In this document: in pieces, positions 1 through 6,467 of the stretch
Layout of the letters: the number at the start of each line of letters is the position of its first letter
Position numbering within the stretch: position 1 is the stretch's first letter
Source of the DNA: Burkholderiales bacterium
Lineage (GTDB): Bacteria > Pseudomonadota > Gammaproteobacteria > Burkholderiales > Casimicrobiaceae
Length of the DNA stretch: 9,758 nt
Direction: 5' to 3'
Assembly (NCBI GenBank): GCA_031257235.1
Contig: JAIRPA010000202.1
Coordinates: forward strand, 1 to 9,758
Notes under the pieces: model-generated
Told to the model about the DNA's origin: nothing
Databases searched by the model: none
The model's input: the letters and a program-made list of their open reading frames with translations, nothing else
Position numbers and translations under genes: made by a program

Positions 1-1
1 G

Positions 2-430
2 ACGGAATGCCAGCAACGCGGCTTTAGAGCGATAGGCGGCATCGTCGGCGGCACGGAAACGCTGGAGTCCGGCGCAAAAATTGAAAATGGTTTTGCTTTC
101 GGTCAGTTACGCGGAACGAACGCTACTCGGAGTAATGTGGGAACGATCGTGGGTCGCGGTCAAGTGGACATTACCAATGCTGCCGGATTAACCGAGATTG
201 TTGCCGGTGGAGTGAAAGGCACACCGTTTGGGGCATCCTTTGGATCGTTCACGATCACCAACGTCCATCACAGCGCTACCGGTGTGAGCGTGACGGATCA
301 GAACGACCAATCGGTGACGCTTTCCGCGACGCAACAACAATCTTGGTGGCAAAATGTTTTGACCTTTAACTTCACCAACGTTTGGAAGTGGAACGCAAGC
401 GAGAATCGTCCCGAACTTGCCTGGGAATAA
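2..430 (+). CDS. C-terminal part of a GLUG-repeat surface/secreted protein (5' end outside window)
   Basis: The frame is open from the left edge to a TAA and encodes about 142 residues; the start lies outside the window. The first part reads like GLUG-type repeats: an IGGIVGG segment, then AKIENGFAFGQL, then NVGTIVGR followed by VDITNAAG. The tail (LTFNFTNVWKWN, then RPELAWE) resembles the F-x-N-V-W closing segment seen at the end of many GLUG-repeat proteins. Such repeats form beta-solenoids in large secreted or cell-surface proteins, often adhesin-like; this role is inferred from the repeat type. No membrane anchor or sorting signal is visible at the C terminus. The gene converges on the ribosomal operon and is followed by its own terminator at 476-508. 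A downstream in-frame GTG at 137 could be called as a start, but the repeat continues upstream of it, so it is not the real one. Confidence 0.68.
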   Translation, partial: TECQQRGFRAIGGIVGGTETLESGAKIENGFAFGQLRGTNATRSNVGTIVGRGQVDITNAAGLTEIVAGGVKGTPFGASFGSFTITNVHHSATGVSVTDQNDQSVTLSATQQQSWWQNVLTFNFTNVWKWNASENRPELAWE

Positions 431-475
431 CCGGCGAATCACGAATGGATCACTCTATTCGACGCCGTTAATCTT

Positions 476-508
476 AAAGGGAACATCTTTGGATGTTCCC
501 TTTTTTTT
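476..508 (+). terminator. Rho-independent terminator of the GLUG-repeat gene
   Basis: A perfect 9-bp stem (GGGAACATC, loop TTTG, GATGTTCCC) is preceded by AAA and followed by eight T on the plus strand. It lies about 45 bases after the TAA of the plus-strand gene. The A/T flanks extend the stem by three pairs. Confidence 0.9.
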
Positions 509-541
509 ACTCTAACGTTTTTATCTCACCGGCAAGATCAT

Positions 542-572
542 AAAAAAACGCCTGTCGTTGACAGGCGTTTTT
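542..572 (-). terminator. Rho-independent terminator of the ribosomal-protein operon
   Basis: An 8-bp GC-rich stem (CGCCTGTC / GACAGGCG, loop of three) is flanked by seven A on the left and five T on the right. Read on the minus strand it ends in a run of U, about 48 bases after the rplQ stop. The flanking T run on the plus strand means it may also back up termination of the converging gene. Confidence 0.88.
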
Positions 573-619
573 GTCGGCAGAACCGGAAATTGTCTCGGTT
601 ATTTCTGCTCGAAACTTAA

Positions 620-1009
620 CTACTCCGCTTTTTCGGTGCTTTGATCGGCGATCGGACGATCCACCAACTCAACAAACGCCATCGGCGCGGTGTCGCCCTG
701 ACGGAAACCGCATTTCAAAATGCGCAAATATCCGCCCGGACGCGATTGATAACGAGGACCCAACTCGTTGAAGAGCTTGGTCACGATATCACGATCCCGC
801 AAACGCGCAAACGCCAAGCGGCGGTTGGCAACCGTCGGCGTTTTACCTAAAGTAATCAAACGCTCGGCAACACGACGCAATTCTTTTGCCTTAGGCAAAG
901 TGGTTTTGATCGCTTCGTGTAAGAAAAGCGAATTAGTCATGTTGCGCAACATGGCCAAACGATGAGCGCTGGTACGATTTAATTTTCTAAGTCCGTGACG
1001 ATGACGCAT
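620..1009 (-). CDS. rplQ: 50S ribosomal protein L17
   Basis: This encodes 129 residues of bL17, which binds 23S rRNA near the exit side of the large subunit. The N terminus MRHRHGLRKLNRTSAHR and the central LRRVAERLITLGK and LFNELGPRYQSRPGGYLRI stretches are diagnostic. The length fits proteobacterial L17 (about 127-130), with a short acidic tail. Translation starts at an ATG with an AAGGA sequence seven bases upstream and ends at TAG. It is the last gene of the cluster, 25 bases after rpoA, and is followed by the terminator at 542-572, as in the alpha operons of most proteobacteria. Confidence 0.97.
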   Translation of the reverse strand: MRHRHGLRKLNRTSAHRLAMLRNMTNSLFLHEAIKTTLPKAKELRRVAERLITLGKTPTVANRRLAFARLRDRDIVTKLFNELGPRYQSRPGGYLRILKCGFRQGDTAPMAFVELVDRPIADQSTEKAE

Positions 1010-1034
1010 AATGTTTTCCTTCTAGTCAGGTCGG

Positions 1035-2009
1035 TTATGGACGCCCCAAACCTGCCGGAGGCCAGTTTTCGAGCTTCATACCGAGCGAAAGTCCACGCTG
1101 TTGGAGGACTTCTTTGATTTCATTAAGAGATTTACGACCAAGATTCGGCGTTTTGAGCAACTCACCTTCGGTGCGTTGAATCAAATCACCAATATAGTTA
1201 ATGTTTTCAGCTTTAAGGCAGTTTGCCGAGCGAACGGTAAGCTCCAGATCATCCACCGGCAAGCACAACATCGGATCCACTTGAGGCATCCCGTGTTCGG
1301 AAGCCGGCAAATTACTGCCGTTTAATTCGGCAAACAAGGTCAACTGGCTCACGAGAATTCTTGCCGCGTCGCGCACCGCCTGTTCGGGATCAATCACTCC
1401 GTTGGTTTCGATCTCAAGGATCAACTTATCCAAATCGGTGCGCTGCTCTACGCGCGCGCTTTCAACCTGATAGCTGACGCGACGAACCGGTGAGAAAGAG
1501 GCATCTAAAAGAATGCTACCGATCTCGTGATCTTCCGCTTTGTTGCGCGCAGAAACCGGTTGATACCCGCGCCCCTGCTCAACAAAAATTTCCATTTCGA
1601 GTTTGCCACCCTGCGACAGGTGCGCAATCTTATGCTCAGGGTTGATGATGTCAACATCGTGCGGCAATTCAATATCTTTTGCCGTCACCGTGCCTTCGCC
1701 GTTTTTAACGAGCTTTAACGTCACACTACTGCGCCCCTGCAGTTTGAAAGATATGCCTTTCAAATTCAACAGCAAATCGACAACGTCTTCCTGAACGCCG
1801 TCCAGCGCCGAGTATTCGTGCAACACGCCGGTGATTTTTACCTTCGTCGGCGCAAAACCCGGCATGGACGACAAAAGTACGCGTCGCAAAGCATTCCCTA
1901 AAGTATGCCCGTAGCCACGCTCGAATGGTTCCATGACCACACGCGCGTGAAAAGGAGACATGTTTTGAACGTCAATAATGCGTGGTTTCAACAAAGCGTT
2001 GCTCTGCAT
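1035..2009 (-). CDS. rpoA: DNA-directed RNA polymerase subunit alpha
   Basis: This encodes 324 residues of the RNA polymerase alpha subunit, which dimerises to nucleate core enzyme assembly and contacts UP elements and activators. The N-terminal domain is shown by EPFERGYGHTLGNALRRVLL (about residues 28-47) and by SARVEQRTDLDKL near residue 190. A flexible linker follows. The C-terminal domain holds DDLELTVRSANCLKAE, including the UP-element-binding arginine (R265 in E. coli), then TPNLGRKSLNEIKEVL and the terminal LENWPPAG. I chose the ATG giving MQSNALLKPRI because AAGGT lies just upstream and the family starts there; an upstream in-frame TTG would add six residues. It ends at TAA and sits 45 bases after rpsD, the widest gap in the alpha half. 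Confidence 0.97.
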   Translation of the reverse strand: MQSNALLKPRIIDVQNMSPFHARVVMEPFERGYGHTLGNALRRVLLSSMPGFAPTKVKITGVLHEYSALDGVQEDVVDLLLNLKGISFKLQGRSSVTLKLVKNGEGTVTAKDIELPHDVDIINPEHKIAHLSQGGKLEMEIFVEQGRGYQPVSARNKAEDHEIGSILLDASFSPVRRVSYQVESARVEQRTDLDKLILEIETNGVIDPEQAVRDAARILVSQLTLFAELNGSNLPASEHGMPQVDPMLCLPVDDLELTVRSANCLKAENINYIGDLIQRTEGELLKTPNLGRKSLNEIKEVLQQRGLSLGMKLENWPPAGLGRP

Positions 2010-2054
2010 GGTGGTACCTTTATACAAATCAGAAAAAAATAGCTCTTGGGCTGA

Positions 2055-2678
2055 TTATTTCGAGTAAAGCTCAACGATTAAGTTTTCGTTGATGTCACTT
2101 CCAATTTCAGCACGGTCAGGCGCGCTTTTAAACACCCCAACCATCTTCTTCGGATCAACCTCTACCCAAGAGGGGAAACCGATGGACTCGGCTAAGTCCA
2201 GCGCGCTTTTCACACGCAATTGCGCCTTGCTTTTTTCAGTCAAGGAAACTTGATCGCCGGCTTTCAAACGCGCGGAGGGGATGTTCAAACGACGACCGTT
2301 CACCATCACGGAACCGTGCGACACCAACTGGCGCGCTTCCGCGCGGGTGGATCCAAACCCCATCCGATACACGACGTTATCCAAACGAGATTCCAATAAT
2401 TTCAATAAATTTTCGCCGGTCGAACCTTGACGGCGAGCCGCCTCGGTAAAAACCAAACGAAATTGGCGTTCCAACACGCCATAAATACGACGAACTTTTT
2501 GCTTTTCACGCAATTGCGTTCCGTAGTCTGACATGCGCGAGCCGGAGTTTTTTCCGTGCTGACCGGGTCTGACTTCAGACTTGCATTTGGTGTCGAGTCC
2601 ACGACGCGCGCTTTTCAAGAAAAGATCAGTTTGTTCTCTTCGCGCCAGCTTACATTTAGGTCCGAGATAACGAGCCAC
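2055..2678 (-). CDS. rpsD: 30S ribosomal protein S4
   Basis: This encodes 207 residues of uS4, a primary 16S rRNA binder that nucleates assembly of the 30S body. MARYLGPKCKLARR opens the protein, SDYGTQLREKQKVRRIYGVL follows near residue 50, and the S4 RNA-binding domain is seen as NVVYRMGFGSTRAEARQLV. It ends in the typical NENLIVELYSK. Cysteines at 9 and 32 match the betaproteobacterial form, not a full zinc knuckle. The start codon is GTG, not ATG, with AGGA eight bases upstream. S4 is the autorepressor of the alpha operon in E. coli; no equivalent leader is evident here because rpmJ ends only 20 bases before rpsM. Confidence 0.97.
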   Translation of the reverse strand: MARYLGPKCKLARREQTDLFLKSARRGLDTKCKSEVRPGQHGKNSGSRMSDYGTQLREKQKVRRIYGVLERQFRLVFTEAARRQGSTGENLLKLLESRLDNVVYRMGFGSTRAEARQLVSHGSVMVNGRRLNIPSARLKAGDQVSLTEKSKAQLRVKSALDLAESIGFPSWVEVDPKKMVGVFKSAPDRAEIGSDINENLIVELYSK

Positions 2679-2718
2679 TTTAGCTATCCTATTGCAAAGT
2701 TAATAAAAAAGTCACCGC

Positions 2719-3123
2719 TTAAATGCGACGACGCTTAGGCGGACGACAACCGTTGTGCGGTATCGGTGTCACATCCGCAATGGAAGAAACTTTTAAACCC
2801 AAGGCGTTTAACGCGCGAACCGAAGATTCACGACCGGGACCCGGCCCTTTGATGCGAACCTCCACATTCTTGACGCCACACTCTTGTGCCGCGCGACCGG
2901 CTTGCTCCGCCGCCACCTGCGCCGCAAACGGCGTTGATTTGCGCGATCCTTTAAAACCGACGCCGCCGGAGGTCGCCCAAGAAAGCGCGTTACCCTGACG
3001 ATCGGTAATGGTGATGATCGTGTTATTGAACGATGCGTGAACGTGCGCAATGCCTTCGGAAATATTCTTTTTGACCTTTTTGCGCGCCCGAACCGCGTTC
3101 TTGGCTTGTGATTGTGCTGCCAT
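2719..3123 (-). CDS. rpsK: 30S ribosomal protein S11
   Basis: This encodes 134 residues of uS11, which lies on the 30S platform near the mRNA exit and the S6-S18 complex. The diagnostic stretches are GIAHVHASFNNTIITITD, TPFAAQVAAEQAG and KGPGPGRESSVRAL, with the C terminus TPIPHNGCRPPKRRRI. The ATG at 3123 is preferred over the in-frame TTG just before it because GAGGAG lies seven bases upstream of the ATG. It follows the complete rpsM frame by 19 bases and ends at TAA. Confidence 0.97.
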   Translation of the reverse strand: MAAQSQAKNAVRARKKVKKNISEGIAHVHASFNNTIITITDRQGNALSWATSGGVGFKGSRKSTPFAAQVAAEQAGRAAQECGVKNVEVRIKGPGPGRESSVRALNALGLKVSSIADVTPIPHNGCRPPKRRRI

Positions 3124-3142
3124 CAATAAACTCCTCTAACGC

Positions 3143-3514
3143 CTATGATTTCTTGCCCGCAACGGTGCGACCCTTGCGCGGACCTTTGCGCGTGCGCGCA
3201 TTTGTACGAGTGCGTTGACCCCGAACCGGCAGACCGCGACGATGACGAACACCGCGATAACAACCTCAGTCCATCAACCGCTTGATGCTCATCGTCACTT
3301 CACGACGAAGATCACCTTCAACCGCAAATTGCGCGACCTGCTCACGCAGTTTGTCCATCGCCGCGTCGTCCAAATCTTTAATTTTGGTCGAGCCTTCAAT
3401 CCCTGCCGCCACACAAATTTTCTTGGCGCGCGAACGCCCGATTCCGTAAATCGCGGTAAGTGCGATTTCGGCATGTTGGTGATTTGGGATGTTTACGCCA
3501 GCTATACGTGCCAT
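3143..3514 (-). CDS. rpsM: 30S ribosomal protein S13, interrupted by an in-frame TGA at codon 83
   Basis: uS13 sits on the 30S head, contacts 50S helix 38 and protein L5, and sends its basic C-terminal tail towards the P-site tRNA. The first 82 residues are normal S13, from MARIAGVNIPNHQHAEIAL to EGDLRREVTMSIKRLMD. Codon 83 is TGA (3266-3268), where the family has Leu or Ile. The same frame then continues for forty codons of textbook S13 (GCYRGVRHRRGLPVRGQRT, then NARTRKGPRKGR) to a TAG at 3143-3145. With the TGA position counted the product is 123 residues, a normal length. No ATG, GTG or TTG follows the TGA in frame, so a separately started C-terminal piece is unlikely. If the stop is real and not read through, an 82-residue S13 lacking the tail results. 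A sequencing or assembly error, a recent mutation, or readthrough could each explain it. Gene identity is certain; functional state is not. Confidence 0.9.
3266..3268 (-). other. In-frame TGA inside rpsM
   Basis: The minus-strand codons read ATG GAC TGA GGT TGT TAT, giving M-D-stop-G-C-Y in the S13 motif usually written RLM-(D/E)-(L/I)-G-C/S-Y-R-G. One base change (TTA to TGA) would create it from a leucine codon. Reading frame is the same on both sides, so this is a nonsense position and not a frameshift. Confidence 0.95.
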
Positions 3515-3534
3515 TTGTTTACCTATCCAATCAA

Positions 3535-3648
3535 TTATCCCTGCCGCTGCTTATGCCGCGGATCTTCACAAATTACGCGAATCACGCGATTCCGCCGAAT
3601 AATTTTGCATTTTCGGCAAATCCTTTTGACTGATGCAACTACTTTCAC
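3535..3648 (-). CDS. rpmJ: 50S ribosomal protein L36 (zinc-binding form)
   Basis: This encodes 37 residues of bL36, a very small 50S protein at the base of the L7/L12 stalk that is held together by one zinc ion. The protein reads KVVASVKRICRKCKI near the start and ends ICEDPRHKQRQG. Cys11, Cys14, Cys27 and His32 form the CCCH zinc site, so this is the zinc-containing paralogue. The start is GTG, supported by AGGAG seven bases upstream, and the stop is TAA. It lies between infA and rpsM, the position usual in Betaproteobacteria. Only 20 bases separate it from rpsM. It is easily missed because it is short and lacks an ATG. Confidence 0.93.
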   Translation of the reverse strand: MKVVASVKRICRKCKIIRRNRVIRVICEDPRHKQRQG

Positions 3649-3673
3649 TTCACGTCTCCTCGTTTCGTTATCC

Positions 3674-3692
3674 GCGCGTTTTATCAACGCGC
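3674..3692 (-). other. GC-rich hairpin between infA and rpmJ
   Basis: A perfect 7-bp inverted repeat (GCGCGTT / AACGCGC) with a 5-base loop lies in the 63-base infA-rpmJ gap, about 26 bases before the rpmJ start. No U run follows, so it is not a typical terminator. It could be an mRNA processing or stability element; function unknown. Confidence 0.45.
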
Positions 3693-3711
3693 ACCGTCCG
3701 ATTGCTTTTCC

Positions 3712-3930
3712 CTACTTCGTGCGGAAAGTGATCCGCGCCCGGGATAAATCGTACGGCGTCATCTCCACCGTGACCTTGTCACCCGGCAAAATACGAATGT
3801 AGTGCATCCGAATTTTGCCCGAAATATGCGCTAACACAACGTGGCCGTTTTCGAGCTTTACCCGAAAAGTTGCGTTGGGCAACATTTCGACCACTTCACC
3901 CTGCATCTGTATGGTGTCTTCTTTTGCCAT
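3712..3930 (-). CDS. infA: Translation initiation factor IF-1
   Basis: This encodes 72 residues, the normal IF-1 length, and is a single OB-fold. IF-1 binds the 30S A site during initiation and works with IF-2 and IF-3. The opening MAKEDTIQMQGEVVEMLPNA and the core KLENGHVVLAHISGKIRMHY, followed by RILPGDKVTVEMTPYDLSRA, are diagnostic and match the betaproteobacterial form more closely than the gammaproteobacterial one (MAKEDNIEMQG). The ATG follows the secY TGA by one base. An AGGCGG sequence inside the last secY codons serves as ribosome binding site, which suggests translational coupling to secY. It ends at TAG. Confidence 0.97.
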   Translation of the reverse strand: MAKEDTIQMQGEVVEMLPNATFRVKLENGHVVLAHISGKIRMHYIRILPGDKVTVEMTPYDLSRARITFRTK

Positions 3931-3931
3931 A

Positions 3932-5245
3932 TCAGCGCAACCCGCCTTTAAAGTTTGCTTTCTTCAACAAACTCTCATACTGCTGCGACATCAAGTACGC
4001 CTGTACTTGAGTCATGAAATCCATCGTCACGACGACTACAATCAGAAGCGACGTTCCCCCAAAATAAAACGGAACGTTCTTCCACGCGATCAACATGTTT
4101 GGAATAAAGCAAACAACAACCAAATAAATCGACCCCAAAAGCGTCAACCGCAACATAATCTTTTCAAGATAACGCGCCGTTTGTTCCCCCGGACGATACC
4201 CGGGAATGACCGCGCTGCCTTTCTTTAAGTTATCTGCCGTTTCGCGCGGGTTATAAACCATCGCCGAATAAAAGAAGCAGAAAAACATAATCAACGCGGC
4301 GTATAAAAACTCATAAACAGGCGACCCCTGTGACAACACCGCTTTGATGTCTCCCAAAAACCGCGCAAATGCGGAATCTCCCGTCGAAGAAAAACCGCTG
4401 ATGGTTGCCGGAAACAAAATAATCGACGACGCAAAAATCGCCGGGATCACCCCCGCCATATTGAGCTTAAAAGGCAAGTATTGGTTTTGTTGCGGCATCG
4501 CGGGATGACGCTTGGCGTATTGAACCAGCACTTTTCTTTGAGCCCGTTCAAAAAACACCACCACGCCCGTCACCAACACCACCAAAAGCACAATCATCAA
4601 CACCACGGGAATTGAATAAGAGCCTTGGCTGACATTCTCTAACGTCATCACAATCGCGCGCGGCAATCCCGCGACAATCCCGGCAAAAATGATGAGCGAA
4701 ATGCCGTTACCCAACCCCCGCTCGGTAATCTGCTCGCCGAGCCACATCAAAAACATCGTGCCGGTGACTAATGTCACCGCCGTCATCAGCATGAACGGCA
4801 ATCCGGGGAACAATACCAATCCGGGTTGGTTTTGCAACATCATGCCCACGCCAAACGCCTGAACAAAAGCCAACGCCACCGTAAAATATCGCGTGTATTG
4901 CGTGATCTTACGACGCCCTGCTTCACCTTCTTTTTTCAAGGCTTCCAGCGGAGGATACATCGCCGACAAGAGCTGAATGATGATCGACGCCGAAATATAC
5001 GGCATGACGTTTAACGCCAAAATCGAAAACCGCTCCAACGCGCCTCCCGAAAACATGTTCACCAAACCCAAAATCCCACCGGAGTTTTGGTTAAACAGTT
5101 TTGCAAATTCGGCACTGTTGATGCCCGGAACCGGAATGTGTGTTCCGATCCGAAAAACGACCATCGCGCCCAACAAAAACAGCAGGCGATGAATTAAATC
5201 GCTGTAATTACTGCCGCTTTTTCCCGCCGGATTTAGAGTAGCCAA
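3932..5245 (-). CDS. secY: Preprotein translocase subunit SecY
   Basis: This encodes 437 residues of the inner-membrane channel subunit of SecYEG, with about ten hydrophobic transmembrane segments. Key stretches are NMFSGGALERFSILAL (plug region, about 63-78), MPYISASIIIQLL (81-93), GTMFLMWLGEQITERG (162-177), NMAGVIPAIFASSIILFP (262-279) and NPRETADNLKK (332-342). The conserved loop arginine of PGYRPGEQTA is R351. The C terminus KKANFKGGLR is typical. The start is TTG with AAGGTG upstream; an in-frame TGA lies 24 bases upstream with no ATG or GTG between, so TTG is the only choice. The stop is TGA. The cytoplasmic loop between segments 6 and 7 (about 246-256) is shortened and lacks the usual basic tip. 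It follows rplO by 28 bases. Confidence 0.97.
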   Translation of the reverse strand: MATLNPAGKSGSNYSDLIHRLLFLLGAMVVFRIGTHIPVPGINSAEFAKLFNQNSGGILGLVNMFSGGALERFSILALNVMPYISASIIIQLLSAMYPPLEALKKEGEAGRRKITQYTRYFTVALAFVQAFGVGMMLQNQPGLVLFPGLPFMLMTAVTLVTGTMFLMWLGEQITERGLGNGISLIIFAGIVAGLPRAIVMTLENVSQGSYSIPVVLMIVLLVVLVTGVVVFFERAQRKVLVQYAKRHPAMPQQNQYLPFKLNMAGVIPAIFASSIILFPATISGFSSTGDSAFARFLGDIKAVLSQGSPVYEFLYAALIMFFCFFYSAMVYNPRETADNLKKGSAVIPGYRPGEQTARYLEKIMLRLTLLGSIYLVVVCFIPNMLIAWKNVPFYFGGTSLLIVVVVTMDFMTQVQAYLMSQQYESLLKKANFKGGLR

Positions 5246-5273
5246 GTACGCACCTTTAAGACTTCGTCAAAAA

Positions 5274-5726
5274 TCAACCCTTAGCGCCGAGAATATCCAT
5301 CACGCTGCCGCCTTTTGCTTCAATCGCCGCTTTGGCGCCTTTTGTCGTGAAAATACCGACCAATTTCACCGCGCGCGTCAGTGTCCCCGTGTTGATCACT
5401 TTCGCCTCTTTTGCCGAGGCAGGAATGACCTTTGCGGCATACAATGCCAATAAATCAATTTCATCGACCGGGATTTTTTCCAAATCCGACAAGCGAACTT
5501 GAGCCACATCGTTTCTGCTCATCGACACAAAACCACGTTTGGGCAAACGACGTTGCAACGGCATTTGACCGCCTTCAAAGCCGACTTTATGAAAGCCGCC
5601 CGAACGCGATTTTTGACCTTTGTGACCGCGACCGCAGGTTTTACCCAACCCCGACCCGATGCCGCGACCCACGCGACGCCGCGCCTTTTTTGAGCCTTCT
5701 GCCGGTTCTATCGTATTTAAAAACAT
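5274..5726 (-). CDS. rplO: 50S ribosomal protein L15
   Basis: This encodes 150 residues of uL15, which joins late in 50S assembly near the peptidyl transferase region. The glycine- and arginine-rich N-terminal extension is clear: RRRVGRGIGSGLGKT, RGHKGQKSRSGGFHKVGF, then EGGQMPLQRRLPKRGF. A cysteine (KTCGRG) stands where Gly or Ala is usual. The C-terminal globular part follows (KGAKAAIEAKGGSVMDIL). I chose the ATG giving MFLNTIEPAEGSKKARRR, with GGAG seven bases upstream, over a TTG five codons earlier. The stop is TGA, directly after the expected end, one of three genuine TGA stops in the window. It lies 23 bases after rpmD. Confidence 0.96.
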   Translation of the reverse strand: MFLNTIEPAEGSKKARRRVGRGIGSGLGKTCGRGHKGQKSRSGGFHKVGFEGGQMPLQRRLPKRGFVSMSRNDVAQVRLSDLEKIPVDEIDLLALYAAKVIPASAKEAKVINTGTLTRAVKLVGIFTTKGAKAAIEAKGGSVMDILGAKG

Positions 5727-5749
5727 GTTTATCTCCGCCAAAACGTTCG

Positions 5750-5935
5750 TTATTCCGCTACTTTGAGCAGATAACCGACTTTGTTGATCATCCCGCGAAT
5801 CGAGGGCGTATCTTCCACTTCCACCGTGTGGTTCATTCTTTTCAAACCCAACCCACGCACGGTCTCGCGATGATCCTTACGGGTCGCCGTCAAGCCTTTG
5901 ACCAGCGTTACTTTGATTTTCTTTGCCGTTGCCAT
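5750..5935 (-). CDS. rpmD: 50S ribosomal protein L30
   Basis: This encodes 61 residues of uL30, a small 50S protein near 5S rRNA. The sequence MATAKKIKVTLVKGLTATRK, then GLGLKRMNHTVEVEDTPSIR and GMINKVGYLLKV, is characteristic and the length is normal. Two adjacent ATG codons are present; the second (5935) is better spaced from GGAG, seven bases upstream. The first ATG (5938) would overlap the rpsE stop as TAATG and give 62 residues. Either way, translation is probably coupled to rpsE. The stop is TAA. Confidence 0.94.
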   Translation of the reverse strand: MATAKKIKVTLVKGLTATRKDHRETVRGLGLKRMNHTVEVEDTPSIRGMINKVGYLLKVAE

Positions 5936-5937
5936 CA

Positions 5938-6456
5938 TTACACTCCGAGAATTTCTTGGACGGATTTGCCGCGTTTTGCCGCAACTTCTGCCGGCGTTGA
6001 ACACGCCTGCAAGGCATTCAAGGTCGCGCGAACGATGTTGTACGGGTTGGTCGAGCCATAACACTTCGCCAACACATTGGTGACACCCACGACATCAAAC
6101 ACCGCGCGCATGGCGCCGCCGGCAATGATGCCCGTACCGTCAGACGCCGGCTGCATGTACACGCGCGTGGCGCCGTGACGACCTTCCACCGGATGAAAGA
6201 GGGTGCCTTTTTTCAGACTCACTTTGACCATATTCCGGCGCGCCTGTTCCATGGCTTTTTGCACGGCAACCGGAACTTCTTTGGATTTGCCTTTGCCAAT
6301 GCCGATTCTTCCGTCGCCGTCGCCAACCACCGTTAATGCCGCAAACGCCATGATGCGTCCGCCTTTCACCACTTTGGTGACGCGATTAACACCGATCATC
6401 TTTTCACGAAGACCGTCGCCTTTTTCTTCCGTCGTAACTTGTTGCTGTTTCGCCAT
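5938..6456 (-). CDS. rpsE: 30S ribosomal protein S5
   Basis: This encodes 172 residues of uS5, which lies at the mRNA entry side of the 30S subunit and helps decoding accuracy. After a short polar N terminus come LREKMIGVNRVTKVVKGGR (about residues 16-34), the ALTVVGDGDGRIGIGKGKSK segment, and EVPVAVQKAMEQARRNM. The C-terminal domain has GTGIIAGGAMRAVFDVVGV and STNPYNIVRATLNAL, ending RGKSVQEILGV. The ATG has GAGG about nine bases upstream, overlapping the rplR stop region. The stop TAA abuts rpmD. Confidence 0.97.
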   Translation of the reverse strand: MAKQQQVTTEEKGDGLREKMIGVNRVTKVVKGGRIMAFAALTVVGDGDGRIGIGKGKSKEVPVAVQKAMEQARRNMVKVSLKKGTLFHPVEGRHGATRVYMQPASDGTGIIAGGAMRAVFDVVGVTNVLAKCYGSTNPYNIVRATLNALQACSTPAEVAAKRGKSVQEILGV

Positions 6457-6467
6457 AATCTATTGCC

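Noticed and set aside
188..442. 84-residue minus-strand open frame at the left edge
   Set aside because: It is antisense to the GLUG-repeat frame, which has recognisable motifs and a following terminator; the minus frame has neither.
2010..2054. TATAAA sequence before rpoA as an internal promoter
   Set aside because: No acceptable -35 at 16-18 bases, and initiation would fall at or inside the rpoA ribosome binding site and start codon.
3266..3268. TGA as a sense codon (alternative genetic code) for the whole genome
   Set aside because: TGA terminates rplR exactly after REGGLKF, secY after KGGLR and rplO at its normal end, and tryptophan is coded by TGG elsewhere, for example at the S14 C terminus.
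3240..3290. Pair of frameshifts in rpsM
   Set aside because: The S13 reading frame is identical before and after the TGA and every flanking residue matches the family; only the one codon is off.
3215..3802. 195-residue plus-strand open frame across rpsM, rpmJ and infA
   Set aside because: It lies opposite three recognised genes, has no recognisable protein features and is a shadow of their codon use.
5432..6061. 209-residue plus-strand open frame opposite rplO, rpmD and rpsE
   Set aside because: It is antisense to three conserved ribosomal protein genes and resembles no family.
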